Positions 1-10,614 of a stretch of DNA of 64,000 nt are shown here, one piece after another. A model generated the notes under the pieces. It saw nothing but the letters and a program-made list of their open reading frames with translations, was not told the DNA's origin and did not search any database. Origin of the DNA: Phycomyces nitens (taxonomy: Eukaryota > Mucoromycota > Mucoromycetes > Mucorales > Phycomycetaceae); NCBI GenBank assembly GCA_022702545.1, contig JAHRBC010000002.1:868001-932000 (forward strand), read 5' to 3'. A program made the translations under genes and the position numbers. Position 1 is the first letter of the stretch, and the number at the start of each line of letters is the position of its first letter.

Positions 1-395
1 ATGTTCTCGTTCACTGGGTGTGTCCTTTGGGTCTTTGGGGGGAGCCTGCGAAGCAGGAGTTTGGAGCGAGAGATCGATCTTGGGCATGATCTTGACCGCA
101 TACTTGGATCACACTTTCAGTCTCGATCCGCGGTGTGATGATAAAGACAGCTTACCTGTCGATGGTCTGTATCCGTCAGACATTCAGCAAGCTTGACTTT
201 TCCCATGCTGCCTGCTCCAAGCGTCTTTTGATAGATAACGTAATTCTGAATCTTGTGAATCTTGCGTCTGTCTGATGCCATTCGATCGTCCTTGATCGCT
301 TGTTGATGAGCTCTTGCGGACATTGAGCGCTGGACTAGCACTTCAGGGTCTCTTGAACATGGCGCAATAGCTAAGGGTGTTTGTGATGCTGTCAT
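1..395 (-). CDS. KIN1/MARK-type serine/threonine kinase, N-terminal part (cut by window edge)
   Basis: The minus strand encodes the start of a protein kinase. Exon 1 (156-395) begins at ATG 395 and contains the glycine-rich loop LGAGSMGKVKLAE, which is characteristic of the KIN1/KIN2/MARK (PAR-1) group. A 53-nt GT..AG intron (103-155) follows. Exon 2 (1-102) resumes with YAVKIMPK, whose lysine is the ATP-anchoring residue of subdomain II, and runs off the left edge. The open frame extends upstream of 395 without another ATG, so 395 is the first usable start. Kinases of this group control polarity, exocytosis and septins in fungi (family knowledge). The rest of the catalytic domain and any KA1 domain lie outside the window, so subfamily placement rests on the loop alone. 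Confidence 0.85.
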
Positions 396-494
396 AAATG
401 TAATGATGTAAAAGGGAAAAGGAATGAAATGAAGAAAGAGAGGCCAAAATGGAGGTATGTTTGTGTAACCAGACACTAATTATTATATATATAT

Positions 495-1135
495 TTATTT
501 GAACCTGGCTGCTTTGATGCAGGCGGGAAGGGCCTTGTGGGTGCGGATGTACTTGTTCTCGAGATGCAGCCGGACAAACTCACAGGTGGGGGTCACCTGG
601 TATCCATCATCGACTGCCCAGCAAAGGGCTGTTGCAACAAGAAGATCTCCGATTGCTTGGTGCCGATAGGCTACCGGGATTTCCTATTACATGGTTGCCA
701 TTGGTTACCAAACAGATGGCACAAGAATATAAAATATAGAAAATGGACTTGCAACGTGATAAAACTCCACAATAGTCGGATACTGGGTTGGCAGGTAGCA
801 CAGTGCAGCTTATTTAAAATCTAAATGAGCAAAAGTCATTTGTTTATCATCACTTGCCTACCTAGCAGACCAGCCTCGTTGAGCACAATTGTAAACATCC
901 TGTGCTTCTTGTCATGAACAACATCATTGGGGCTGAATTTATTTGGACTGCCAGGTATCAGCCGAGTGGCTAGGGGCATATCACTGTTGTGGGCAAAGTG
1001 GCCAAGAAAGATGGTCTTGAAGGGAACAATGGACCAAAGACTACGGTAGAGTGTTTGGGGTTCATGTCTTGGAAACAAAAAGGCAAACGGAGAAGAGAGT
1101 TTGAATGGAGTGTCCTGATCATTAGAGCTTGTCAT
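495..1135 (-). CDS. Small GNAT-fold acetyltransferase (NATD1/YjdJ-like), three exons
   Basis: Three exons on the minus strand (862-1135, 756-808, 495-683) join into a 171-residue protein; the exon sum is 516 nt, a multiple of three. The C-terminal half matches the Gcn5-related N-acetyltransferase-like family (NATD1/YjdJ): NDVVHDKKHRMFTIVL, then EFYHEIPVAYRHQAIGDLLV (the acetyl-CoA loop region), then VTPTCEFVRLHLE. The first about 70 residues are not recognised. The second intron uses a weak donor (gttgca), chosen because it alone restores the family pattern ...VEFYH-EIPVAYRHQ. Substrate is unknown; human NATD1 is likewise poorly characterised. The central glycines of the acetyl-CoA loop are partly replaced (AYRHQAIG instead of the usual RGRGIG type). 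Confidence 0.72.
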
Positions 1136-1452
1136 TTCCCAAGTTGATGATGATGATGATAAAGATGATTAGAATGGTAATCTAGATATATATATATAAA
1201 TATATATATATATGTATATTGTGTGTGGGTGTGGGTGGGTGGGTGTGTATGGGATGGAAGAGCAGTAATGACTATCTAGAATGTATACATGTATCTATAG
1301 TATCAGTATCCTATACATGTATCTATGTGTGTGTGTAAAAAAAAAGTATAAAGATTGAATGACAATGATAAAATAAAATAAAAATAAAAATAAAAATAAA
1401 ATAAAATAAAAAGTTGATATTTTTGAAAGTCCAAACACCGTCCAGTACATCT
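1136..1452. other. Intergenic, microsatellite-rich
   Basis: No gene seen. It holds (gat)n near 1145, alternating (ta)n around 1180-1215, a gtgtgggtgggtg tract near 1220-1245, and an (aaaat)n run at about 1370-1412. Confidence 0.7.
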
Positions 1453-4429
1453 TTAGCAGCGACAAGAGAACTTGCCCATATAATAGCACACTGCCATCAG
1501 TAGCACAATGATCGATAGCTGTGGTCCAGTAAAAGAGAGATCATCACCCAGGATGATCACATAGCTGTTCCTTCGCACAGGCTAGGCAGCAGACAATAAT
1601 ATAATCTGTTAATTTTTTGTGTGCACAATTATTGTACTAAACATACCTCTTCAACCCTCTTGCTTGTATCCAATGGCTCACTGCTTGGGCCATTCCATAT
1701 CGGCACCTTTAGAGGCTGCTGGACTAATGGCTTTTGTGGAAATAAAAGGGGTGGTATCTCCAGTGTCAGTGGTGGTCGAATGGTGTCGTTGGCTTTAGTG
1801 ATTGTCCTTATACATTCTCCATTGCAACTGTAACGGATCTCTCCCTTGGGCACTTGTTCACTGGGAATCAGAATAATCTCAATCGTCTGTCCATCTAGGC
1901 CATCTCCTTCTGTATAGACACATATACCCATAGCATCTGGTCTCAATTCTATCCGCACCTGGCTGGTCGGTCGACTAAAGACACTGAATCCCTGAGAGTA
2001 CAGAGACTGATGGGTACGGATATCAGTGCACCAGAGTGCAGTGTTTGACTTGTGCTGTCTTGAGGGCGTACACTTTGCAATATAGCCAATGTGGTATGTC
2101 TTGGCCTTTACATCAAAGTCTTCGTACACAATCTTGCCTGCAACACGCCGAATATAAGGTGGGCAGCCATGCTTGTCAAGGTAATCCTGCATGCGATCAA
2201 CGCAGGCTGGTACTTGACTAGTGAGCTGGCGAACAATGGCAGGCGGAAGAGGTGTCTGTCCTGCCATGTCCATCTGGCAGACAAATTTTGTCTTTATGCC
2301 CACAATCTTGCCTTTGGAACTTCTTTTAGGGGCCAGAATCCAGCCATAGAGGATCATCTTGGCTCGTATAGACGTCTTGTTCTCTGGAACCAGTCCATCC
2401 GCCACACTTGCACTTGCCACATGAATTGTGCCTGTAGCCGCATCGCTTTCAAGCACTGTCAAAAGAGAAAAGTCTCGGCTTTGTATAGGAAACACGGTCC
2501 GCAGTTTTACATGAGACAGATACTCCTTTTGAGAGAACCGTTCGACAAATACTCCACTTTCAAAGTAGTCGTCCCCTATTGAAGCCTTAGTTGCCAGTCG
2601 ACTTGGTGTTCTTTACTCACATAGGCTACGGGCTCCAAAGCATTGGATTACAGAGCACACCTGTTCGGCCGTCCATGGACCACTCAAGGTAGTCTCACCT
2701 CGCATGATCGGCAAAGGGGAGCCCTGGACTGATTTCGTATAAAGCTGCACATTGTTCTTTTCTCCACTTGGCTTCCAGTCATCCAGATCATCAGATGCCA
2801 ACTGCTTTAACAAGTCCATGCACTGTCGCCGTGTGGATCGATGGCGGCTTGATGGGTATAGTTTCAGGGCTGGATTGTGGAATGTGCTGGGAAGTGGTTC
2901 AGGCAATCGTTTATCATTAGTGGTTTGGAACGTATCTTGAGAGGATCTTTGGTCAGTAGACCATTGGGTATCAGAGGTAGAGGTGGATGATCGTTCATCA
3001 GACATTCTGGATGATTGTGTGGTGCTTCCATTTGTTACGGATGAGGTGCGGCTATAAGGCGATGTTGAGCGAGTAGGTATGTCGTTTGCAAACTTTACTT
3101 GACGATTGGTGGTTTCTTTTGTGGGTGGTTGAAGAGAAGACTTTCGAGGTGGTGGTTGGGCCAGGATACCCTGTTTAGCCTGGCCCAATGTAGCGCCCTG
3201 AGGTGCTCTTTGGGCATATATTGATCTACGTTGACTAGAGACGATTCTAATTAGACAATTGTTCATTTTTTGTTTGTCTGTTTGGATAGGCTACCTGGTA
3301 GTTGATGATGAAAGAGAGACGAGTGGAGGGTTAATAGCCGAAAGATGTGGTTGCTTTGGAGGATTCAAGGCAGCCGTGGCACGAAGACGATCTGCCTTTT
3401 GTTGGAGGTAGGTATTGATTGCAGCAATCACTAGTGGCCGTCTGGCAAGAGACTTCTTTGTGAGACCAGGAATCCAGCCCTTTACACTCTCTTGGGTAAT
3501 GTAGGTAACCTTTGTCGATGGTGGACTGGTCTGGAGTGGCTTGAGCACCCAGCCTTGTAGCTAAAACAGAGTCAAACTTTTTGTTGAATCCAAACATGTC
3601 CTGTTACCTTTATCTGGTCTCTTGTCCTTCCAGGCACCTTTGGTATCGATGGCGTGTCTACACTTGTGCACACAAATATAATCACTCCATCGCTTGAACA
3701 TTCGATCTTTTCGACCAAAGACACGTCTCGATTTCTGATAAAAATTAAATTAATTGTAAATAGAGCCTATTCAACCATTGTCTTTACTTTGTCCCACTGT
3801 TGGCTCGATAAGATTCATATGTCAGGGATGTTGTCTCGTTGAGATTCTCTACAAGTCTTCCTTCTTCAAAACTACAAAATACCAATTCAATTCAATCCGT
3901 TTCAATTCGTTTCAATTCAATTCAATTTCTATAACAAATCGACTTACTTTTCATCCCATAATTTGCGCATCCCAACCACATAGAATATCGCCTGTGGAGA
4001 AAAGTTCTGGATTACAGATTCGCCTCTGAATATGGCAACCTTTTCCGAACCCTTGGCCAATCGAGGCTGCATCATATAGACCGTCACTCCACTCTTGTGC
4101 TTCAACACCTTTTTCCAGTCGTCTTCTTGCATCAACTGCTTCATTGTATGGATTGCCTGATCGGCCTGGTTTGCATGGTATACACTTGACCGCAGGACCT
4201 GGTGAATCGATTGGGATGCAGGTTCCTTTCGTTGTGTGTCGTTGTGGCCGGGATCGTCGTCATCGCTAAATAGATAGGTACCGAAATGTGAATCTGGGCG
4301 AAGAAAACATTGATCAGCGTCGGATTCACCCTCGGTTGCGATTCCACTGTCTTGTTCAATTGTCAATCGAGATTGGGATGCCGAGGGAGCTAGGCCCAGA
4401 GAAAAGAGAGGATCGTTCCGACGCTTCAT
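1453..4429 (-). CDS. Protein with two START lipid-binding domains and a C-terminal membrane segment
   Basis: Seven exons on the minus strand (3948-4429, 3788-3871, 3608-3734, 3295-3560, 2621-3234, 1647-2575, 1453-1581) sum to 2631 nt, giving 876 residues. Two START-like regions are visible. The first runs from about residue 95 (MQEDDWKKVLKHKSGVTVYM ... WDENFEEGRLVENLNETT ... TSVDTPSIPKV). The second starts near residue 415 (LASDDLDDWKPSGEKNNVQL ... LWDDYFESGVFVERF ... PIQSRDFSLLTVLESD). A Ser/Thr-rich low-complexity linker lies between them. The final exon adds a hydrophobic segment, LSIIVLLMAVCYYMGKF, five residues from the end, which looks like a tail anchor. START domains bind sterols, phospholipids or ceramides in a hydrophobic cavity; the ligand here cannot be read from sequence. 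The architecture suggests a membrane-tethered lipid transfer protein (inference). Confidence 0.88.
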
Positions 4430-5049
4430 AAAGATAATAATAAATGTAATGGGTATCGGTAAAGAGTGTTGATTTTATTGGACGCGGGGTCGAGCAAGCC
4501 AAAAGATGAAATTATATATAATATATAATATATTATTTATATTGGAGAGCAGCTTCATCTTTTTTACTGCACAGAGCACCAACAACTGCTATTGAATTGA
4601 GTGCGCATGTCTGTTGGTTGTTTTTAGGCGAATGTACCTTTTTGTATTATGTATTGGATTTTAGGGATTTATAATACAGAATGTGTATCAATCAACATTT
4701 ATTTTTTATAGATCTTGTATTCAATTCTTGGCTCTTGTTGTTTTGTACGACTGTGAGACAAGGGACAACTCCTTTCTTGAATATCTTTGTTGCAATTGAC
4801 TATAACATTGTTATGATCTCAACCAGTGAATTCCTATAGAAACATATTATTGCGAATGGTACAATTTATTTAATAAATTAATAAATGGCATTTCTGAATT
4901 AGACCTGCGCTGAATAAATATGCCTGCGTTTTGGGATCGACACGAGGTCAGGTTTCATTGGATCCCATTTGGGTGAACAACATCGGAGCTTGGCCCAGGC
5001 ACTATAACTTGGATGTCTGCCAAGAGTCCTGTCACTTGTTATCCTCATC
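4430..5049. other. Intergenic between divergent START-protein and PMM genes
   Basis: No coding region seen. Very AT-rich, with (ta)n near 4512-4540. It contains the promoters of the divergently transcribed START gene and phosphomannomutase gene. Confidence 0.6.
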
Positions 5050-6047
5050 ATGTCTCCCATCACTGACTTTTCCAAACGCGAGTTCCCAAAGACCATTGTC
5101 CTTTTCGACGTCGATGGCACCCTGACCCAGGCCCGCAATGTAAGCCTAGAGATCATTATAAAGATACTTATTATCAAGATACTTATTATTGGTATAGACT
5201 GTCACCCAAGAGATGCTCGATACCCTCCAGGCACTTCGCAAGAAGGTTGTCATTGGATTTGTTGGAGGCTCTGATATCAGCAAGCAGTATGAGCAGCTAG
5301 GAAAGAACAGTAAGTATACCGTGTCTCAAATCAAGATCATTAAAACACCTCCGCCCTTTTTATTTAGTTCTCACCGACTTTGACTATTGCTTTGCTGAGA
5401 ATGGCTTGACTGCCTATAGACTTGGCCAGCAGTTGGCATCTCAGGTAAATATCACGTCTTTTAATTGCATTTTCTAATGGTCTATTGTTCTTGGAATCAG
5501 AGCTTTATTGAGTGGATTGGAGATGAAGAGTACAATAAGCTTGTCAACTTCATCTTGCGTTATATTGCTGATATGGATCTCCCAAAGAAGCGGTAAGTAA
5601 TCCAAGTACCTTGAATGGGTGGGTGGGTTCCTGATTGTTGTGTTTAGAGGTACCTTTGTTGAGTTCCGTAATGGTATGATCAATGTATCGCCTATTGGAC
5701 GTAACTGTACCCGTGAAGAGCGCAATGAATTTGAAAAGTACGATCTTGAACGTGGACTACGCAAGAAGTTTGTAGAGGATCTCAAGAAGAACTTTTCTCA
5801 CCTTGCTCTGACATTCTCCATTGGCGGTCAAATCTCCTTTGATGTCTTTCCCACTGGCTGGGACAAGACCTATTGCTTACGTCATATCAAGCAGGACGGA
5901 TTTGATACCATTCATTTCTTTGGTGACAAGGCTTTTCCTGGTGGAAATGACTATGAGATCTACTCTCATCCCAGTGTCATTGGCCATTCTGTCAAATCAC
6001 CTGCCGATACCATTCGCATCCTCAAGGAGACCTTCCCTGGACTCTAG
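5050..6047 (+). CDS. SEC53: Phosphomannomutase (SEC53/PMM type)
   Basis: Five exons (5050-5139, 5198-5309, 5368-5444, 5501-5592, 5648-6047) sum to 771 nt and give 256 residues, the normal length for eukaryotic PMM. The enzyme interconverts mannose-6-phosphate and mannose-1-phosphate in the cytosol, feeding GDP-mannose for N-glycosylation, O-mannosylation, GPI anchors and cell-wall mannan. The HAD-superfamily nucleophile motif is near the N-terminus ([14 protein letters not shown], first Asp the nucleophile). [26 protein letters not shown], and [14 protein letters not shown] with [16 protein letters not shown] carry the substrate and Mg-binding residues of the family. All five splice junctions are canonical GT..AG and in frame. 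Orthology to yeast Sec53 is clear along the full length. Confidence 0.97.
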
Positions 6048-6236
6048 ACATCACCTCTTTTGTTTTTTTCATTCATGCAATAAACGTCATACGTATATAT
6101 GTATTGGGCCTATTTCTCATTTTAGTCAAACACAGCGTGAGATTTTGGAAAAGAAATTGGTTATTCTTGTTTATATGAATGTGGAAATACTATTTCTATT
6201 CCTTGTTTTTATAAATACAATATATATGTATGTATA

Positions 6237-7508
6237 ATGTCCCAAAGCGACACTGCGTCTCTCCATAGCCAAACCAGCACCAAAAGTTCACGCTCATTCC
6301 TCTCTTTTTTGTCGCGAGAGAGCCAGACTGGCAAAGGAGTGTTGAGTTCCCTCAAGTGGTCTCCAGCCACTTACTCCAAACTCAAACGCATCTTTGTTTC
6401 GTCCAAAGACGACACCTCGACCCTCAACAGTCGCCCAGTCTCCTTGGACTCTGCCTCAACCTCTAGGACATACCCGACCTCTAGGACATACCCAACCCCA
6501 GGAATTCCTAGTATTCTATGGAACAGAGGGGACGACTCTGAAGAGGCCATTGCAGAACTCAACATCCGCCGTCGTCAGCGAAGGCTTTACCTCTTACGTG
6601 CTCAGAAATGTAGGCCTCTTTTCCACACCCACAACGATGGCGACCTCGACGACATTGAGGGCCAGCCACGGGTGACTTTTGATACCATTTCCCAGCCACA
6701 CACCAGCTCTTCTTCTTCTTCTTCTACCCTCACTCCTGATGTAATGGAAGACCTGAACGACATGGATCACAAAGTCACCTTTGTCATACCAAGCCCGGTG
6801 CCTCGATTCCGGAATGTACCACCTCTTCCACCCTCTTCACCGCCCTACCTGACCGTCGACACAGTTCCTATTCCACCAGAAATGGCCCTGGTCGAAAAGA
6901 GAAACAGTCTGATTCGCCGGATAGACACAACCAAACCAGAGCCCACCATATACACCCCTAAGATACCTCAGCATGTAGAGCCATCAACAGAGGACGAAGC
7001 AGATACCTTACCCATTGACACCTTGAACAATAGTCCTCTCCTATTCACACTGCCTTGTTTCCGTGGTCAGTCAATCACACTAGGGCTAAACAACACCCAC
7101 CCAGACCACCACATCTTAATCTTCAAGTTTCTTACTGGCAACAATAAGCCATCACGGCATTCGATATCCACAATCCCCTTGGTTCTGAAACGGCACTCAG
7201 ACACCGTCAGTCCACGAGATATCCAAGCCGAGCGTTACTTTATCAAGCCCAGTGCAGGCATGATCAAAACTGGTGCTCGATTTCCCATCACGCTATTTCT
7301 CAATAACCCACCGGGGGTTTCCCAGGGAGATGTCTTGAAGGACAAGATTCTTGTGAGGTGGGCAATGATCCAAAAGAACACAAAGGTTGCTGCATGGGCC
7401 CTGGATTTGCCAGAAGAATCACGGCGCAAGTGGCTAGAGATGTTGATCCAGCAATGGCCAGATCAAATTGTTGTCAGGGAGACCAAGATTTATATTCATT
7501 TCAAATAA
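6237..7508 (+). CDS. Hypothetical protein with C-terminal MSP-like (VAP-type) domain
   Basis: A single-exon frame of 423 residues starting 190 bp after the PMM stop. The N-terminal about 270 residues are low-complexity and rich in Ser, Thr and Pro, with a short duplicated unit SRTYPT and a serine run. From about residue 275 the sequence is ordered: LFTLPCFRGQSITLGLNN, then RYFIKPSAGMIKTGARFPIT and DKILVRWAMIQ. These resemble the immunoglobulin-like major sperm protein fold, where VAP proteins read x-R-Y-x-V-x-P-x-x-G-x-I and later D-K-F-L-V. VAP-type domains bind FFAT motifs at endoplasmic reticulum contact sites; no C-terminal membrane helix is present here, so a soluble or peripheral role is more likely. 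Function beyond the fold is not assigned. Confidence 0.72.
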   Translation: MSQSDTASLHSQTSTKSSRSFLSFLSRESQTGKGVLSSLKWSPATYSKLKRIFVSSKDDTSTLNSRPVSLDSASTSRTYPTSRTYPTPGIPSILWNRGDDSEEAIAELNIRRRQRRLYLLRAQKCRPLFHTHNDGDLDDIEGQPRVTFDTISQPHTSSSSSSSTLTPDVMEDLNDMDHKVTFVIPSPVPRFRNVPPLPPSSPPYLTVDTVPIPPEMALVEKRNSLIRRIDTTKPEPTIYTPKIPQHVEPSTEDEADTLPIDTLNNSPLLFTLPCFRGQSITLGLNNTHPDHHILIFKFLTGNNKPSRHSISTIPLVLKRHSDTVSPRDIQAERYFIKPSAGMIKTGARFPITLFLNNPPGVSQGDVLKDKILVRWAMIQKNTKVAAWALDLPEESRRKWLEMLIQQWPDQIVVRETKIYIHFK

Positions 7509-7915
7509 ATAAATAATTAAGTAAATTGTTCAAAACTTAATAAATCAATCAATCGATCAATCAATCAATGGTTTGAATTGTACAAAAAATCACTTGGCCT
7601 TCAACATGCTCGAATTTGCTAATCTTGTATAAATATATATATGTATATTTGAATTGAAGAATTGGAATATCTATTAAATACATGATTCACAAATACAATG
7701 TGCAAGGTATACCATCTCACTCTATTTGGAATATATGTATCTTTATATACATTGGTGAATAAAAAATAAATAAAAAATATTTGATTAATAAAGAGTGGTT
7801 CTAATGCGTGTGGGGTAAATATTCCTTGTGCCTTGATTCCCGTAAAAGATTGTAGCTAGAAACATTTTTTTACACTTGAAAATATCTGCAAGAATACCAC
7901 TTTTTTTTTTTGGTT
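7509..7915. other. Convergent intergenic spacer
   Basis: No gene seen. An AT-rich 407-bp spacer between two convergent genes, with an (aatc)n run at about 7540-7570 and several poly-A/T tracts that would serve as 3' ends for both. Confidence 0.6.
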
Positions 7916-8884
7916 TCAAAGCTGCTGCACTCTCCACTCCCACCCCTCTTCTCCTTCTTCCTCATCTTCATCTTCATCATCATCATCTTCATCCATATCA
8001 TCAAAAACTGTCCGAGCATTCTTTGCAGGTGTCTTTTTCAATAATTCTCGCACACCCTTTTTGAGACCCGTACGAATCTCTTGTTCCGTATCATCAAACT
8101 CGACGCGTAGACTCGTGTCCTGTTTAGATTCGCGAGAGGAAGGAGCAATGCGCTGTTGACGAAGCTTCTTTAGCTCATCGACGCGTGCATCAAAATCCAC
8201 CTGCTGTCGTAACAGTTCCTCATCTCTATCTATCCAAAACGCCTCTTCATCCTCTTCTCTAATCTTTTCAGATTCCACAATGGGTTCTATCATGGCTTCC
8301 TTAAAGATCTCGTACTCTCTCTCCAGATCAGCCTCTAGCTTGGCTCCTGGTCTGGGTGCTTTTCGTACACGCGCATCCTCTTCAGCATCGTCAAAGAATC
8401 CGGCAGGCAAAGCGGAATGGTTTCTACTCTGCTCTACAACTGGCTCTACCATTGGTTCAGCCTCTGGTTCAGCATCAAAGAAATCAGAAGGCAATCCACC
8501 TGCCGATTCTTCTTCCATTTCCTCATCGCTTTCGTCACTAGTGTCTTCACTTTCGCTCTCTTCTTCAAGACGTGCTCGTTTGGCTTGTGGGTTTTCCTCG
8601 GCATCATCTGTCGCCGGTCGCTTCAATTCTTCTGGGGTTGGTTGGCCCTGCTTGCCCTGGGCTTTTCGGTCTCTAATGGCCTTGAGTTTGGCGATGCTCT
8701 CCTTGTGCCCTGCCGAAGTGAGATGTATCGACCAGATGGCCTCTGACTTTACGACTGCATTGCACACAACACATGAAAGTCTTGTTTGAGAATCGTATTT
8801 CGCAAACGGATGTACTACTCTCTTTGTCTTTCTTTCGGATTGCTGCTGCTTAAACAATCGTCGGATTTCTGGTTTAGGTGGCAT
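7916..8884 (-). CDS. ZNF830/CCDC16-like zinc-finger protein
   Basis: An uninterrupted frame of 322 residues. Near the N-terminus is a single U1-type C2H2 finger, LSCVVCNAVVKSEAIWSIHL followed by TSAGHKE (C-x2-C ... H-x5-H spacing), preceded by a basic leader beginning MPPKPEIRRLFKQQQSERK. The middle is acidic and low-complexity. The C-terminal third is a charged helical region (EREYEIFKEAMIEPIVESEK ... DEEAFWIDRDEELLRQQVDF), the conserved tail of the ZNF830 family. The last 30 residues are acidic. ZNF830 homologs are nuclear and associate with spliceosomal complexes and replication control in animals (family knowledge). The start codon lies only 174 bp from the divergent RRM gene, so a shared promoter is likely. 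Confidence 0.88.
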   Translation of the reverse strand: MPPKPEIRRLFKQQQSERKTKRVVHPFAKYDSQTRLSCVVCNAVVKSEAIWSIHLTSAGHKESIAKLKAIRDRKAQGKQGQPTPEELKRPATDDAEENPQAKRARLEEESESEDTSDESDEEMEEESAGGLPSDFFDAEPEAEPMVEPVVEQSRNHSALPAGFFDDAEEDARVRKAPRPGAKLEADLEREYEIFKEAMIEPIVESEKIREEDEEAFWIDRDEELLRQQVDFDARVDELKKLRQQRIAPSSRESKQDTSLRVEFDDTEQEIRTGLKKGVRELLKKTPAKNARTVFDDMDEDDDDEDEDEEEGEEGWEWRVQQL

Positions 8885-9058
8885 GGCGGTTGATGAGTGT
8901 CCTTGTTCAATTCAGAAATATACGCATATGCACAATTGCAGTGGCTTTGTAGTATGTGACACGTTATCGTCTCTTTGGTTCTTGTCTGAGCCAATTTCGA
9001 CTTGTCGCTTGAACAAAAAAAAAAGAGAGAACAGATCGATCTTTCATTTATACACAGC
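8885..9058. promoter_or_regulatory. Shared divergent promoter, ZNF830-like / Nop13-like genes
   Basis: Only 174 bp separate the two start codons on opposite strands, so this interval must hold both promoters and 5' leaders. A poly-A run sits about 45 bp before the plus-strand start. No TATA box is obvious. Confidence 0.5.
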
Positions 9059-10482
9059 ATGGAAAAAGAAGCCGACGATACATTTGACATTGCAGTTGAA
9101 TTTCCCGATGCTCCTGTCGAGGGAATTGATCCCAAAAAAGCAGAAAAGAAGAGACTCAAGGCATTGATGACAAAGGAAGAGCGTGAAGAAAATGTAATAT
9201 ATACATATATATATATAAAAAAAAAAGGACATTCTGTCTCATGAGTCTTGTAGCGCAAAATCAACAGAGAAAACCGAGAAAAGAAAAAGAAGCTCAAGGA
9301 AAAGAACAAAAAGAGAAAGGTAACAAGCCATGACTTGTCGACCACCAAGACACTTATGCAATTTGGATAGAGAGGAGAAGAAGTTAGCGATGACAGTGAA
9401 GATGAAGATGAAGAAGAAAAGACTGAGGATGGAGAGAAATCTACAAAGGCCAAGAGCAAAAAGGCCAAGAGCGAAAAGAAGCCCGAGGAACATGGTATCT
9501 GGGTCGGTAACCTTGCGTTCTCGACCACCAGCGAGGATATCCAAAAGTACTTTGCCGAATGTGGTGAAATCACTAGAGTAAAGTGTCCCAAGGGCGACAC
9601 TCCAAAGAAATTCAACAAGGGGTAAGCGATTTATCTAAAAGGTAACGGCTGTCTGATGATGTTTCTAGTTTTGCCTATGTCTTTTTCTCAACCCCCGAGG
9701 CTGTTGCAAAGGGTGTCGAAAAGTCTGAAGCAAAGCTCGATGGTCGTAATTTGCTAATCAAGGATGCCAAGAACTTTGAGCGAAAGGACGGTACTACTCC
9801 AACCGCAAAGGAAATCAAGAAGCAAAAGAACCCTCCTTGCCCTACACTTTTCCTCGGTAACCTCAGTTTTGAGACTACTGCTGAAATGGTTAAATCACAG
9901 TTTGAATGGTGTGGTGATATCCGCAAGGTTCGCCTGGGCCAGTTCCAAGACACTGGAAAGTGCAAGGGGTAAGTCTGTCCAAGTGTTGAATATAATGACC
10001 TTTTTTTTGTGTGTGTGTCTAATACATGATGATGGGTATCTAGTTTTGGATATATTGATTTCATGAACGTTGATTATGCAACAAAGGCTATTCGTGCTCC
10101 TGATAAGCACAATGTAGATGGACGCAAGGTCCGTGTAGAGTTTGCTAGTGAGGATGCCTATTTGCGTGGCCACCCCTGGCTTATGCGTGAGAAGAAGAAG
10201 GAAGCCTCGGGAGAAAAGCCTGCCGCAGAAGGAGCCACACAGAACAAATCTGGAAGAACATACCCACCAAGAGAAGAAGAAGAGTGGCGCCAGAGACGAC
10301 CAGCAAGAGGCGATAGAGTTGACAAGGGTGAAAAGAGTGAAAAGGGTGAGACCAAGGAGTATAAGCCAAGAGATAACAAGGACAAGAAGCCATTGAGAGT
10401 TAAATCTGGACAAGCATTGTCAGAGGCACAGCGCCAGAAGCCTACTGTCCAGGAGTTCAAGGGTACCAAGATTGTGTTTTAG
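9059..10482 (+). CDS. Nop13-like nucleolar protein with two RRMs
   Basis: Five exons (9059-9193, 9254-9319, 9371-9621, 9669-9968, 10044-10482) sum to 1191 nt, 396 residues. A lysine-rich, acidic N-terminus precedes RRM1 (HGIWVGNLAFSTTSEDIQKY ... FAYVFFSTPEA) and RRM2 (PTLFLGNLSFETTAEMVKSQ ... GFGYIDFMNVDYA). Both show RNP2 and RNP1 hexamer/octamer patterns. The C-terminus is basic and repetitive (KGEKSEKGETKEYKPRDNKD). The order Lys/Glu-rich N-terminus, two RRMs and basic tail is that of yeast Nop13, a pre-60S-associated nucleolar protein; the neighbour in the family is Nsr1/nucleolin. The start at 9059 is preferred over an in-frame non-ATG extension. Confidence 0.88.
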
Positions 10483-10614
10483 AAAATGTATAAAGAAAAT
10501 AAAAATGAAACCAATTCTTGCATCAGAGTAATAAGCATATAAATAAACGACATCAAATATATATATGTGTGTATCCTCGAGTTTATTGCACTTTTTTTTA
10601 AAATGACATGTTTA

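Noticed and set aside
8280..8789. Serine-rich open frame antisense to the ZNF830-like gene
   Set aside because: Mirror of the acidic Glu/Asp codons on the other strand.
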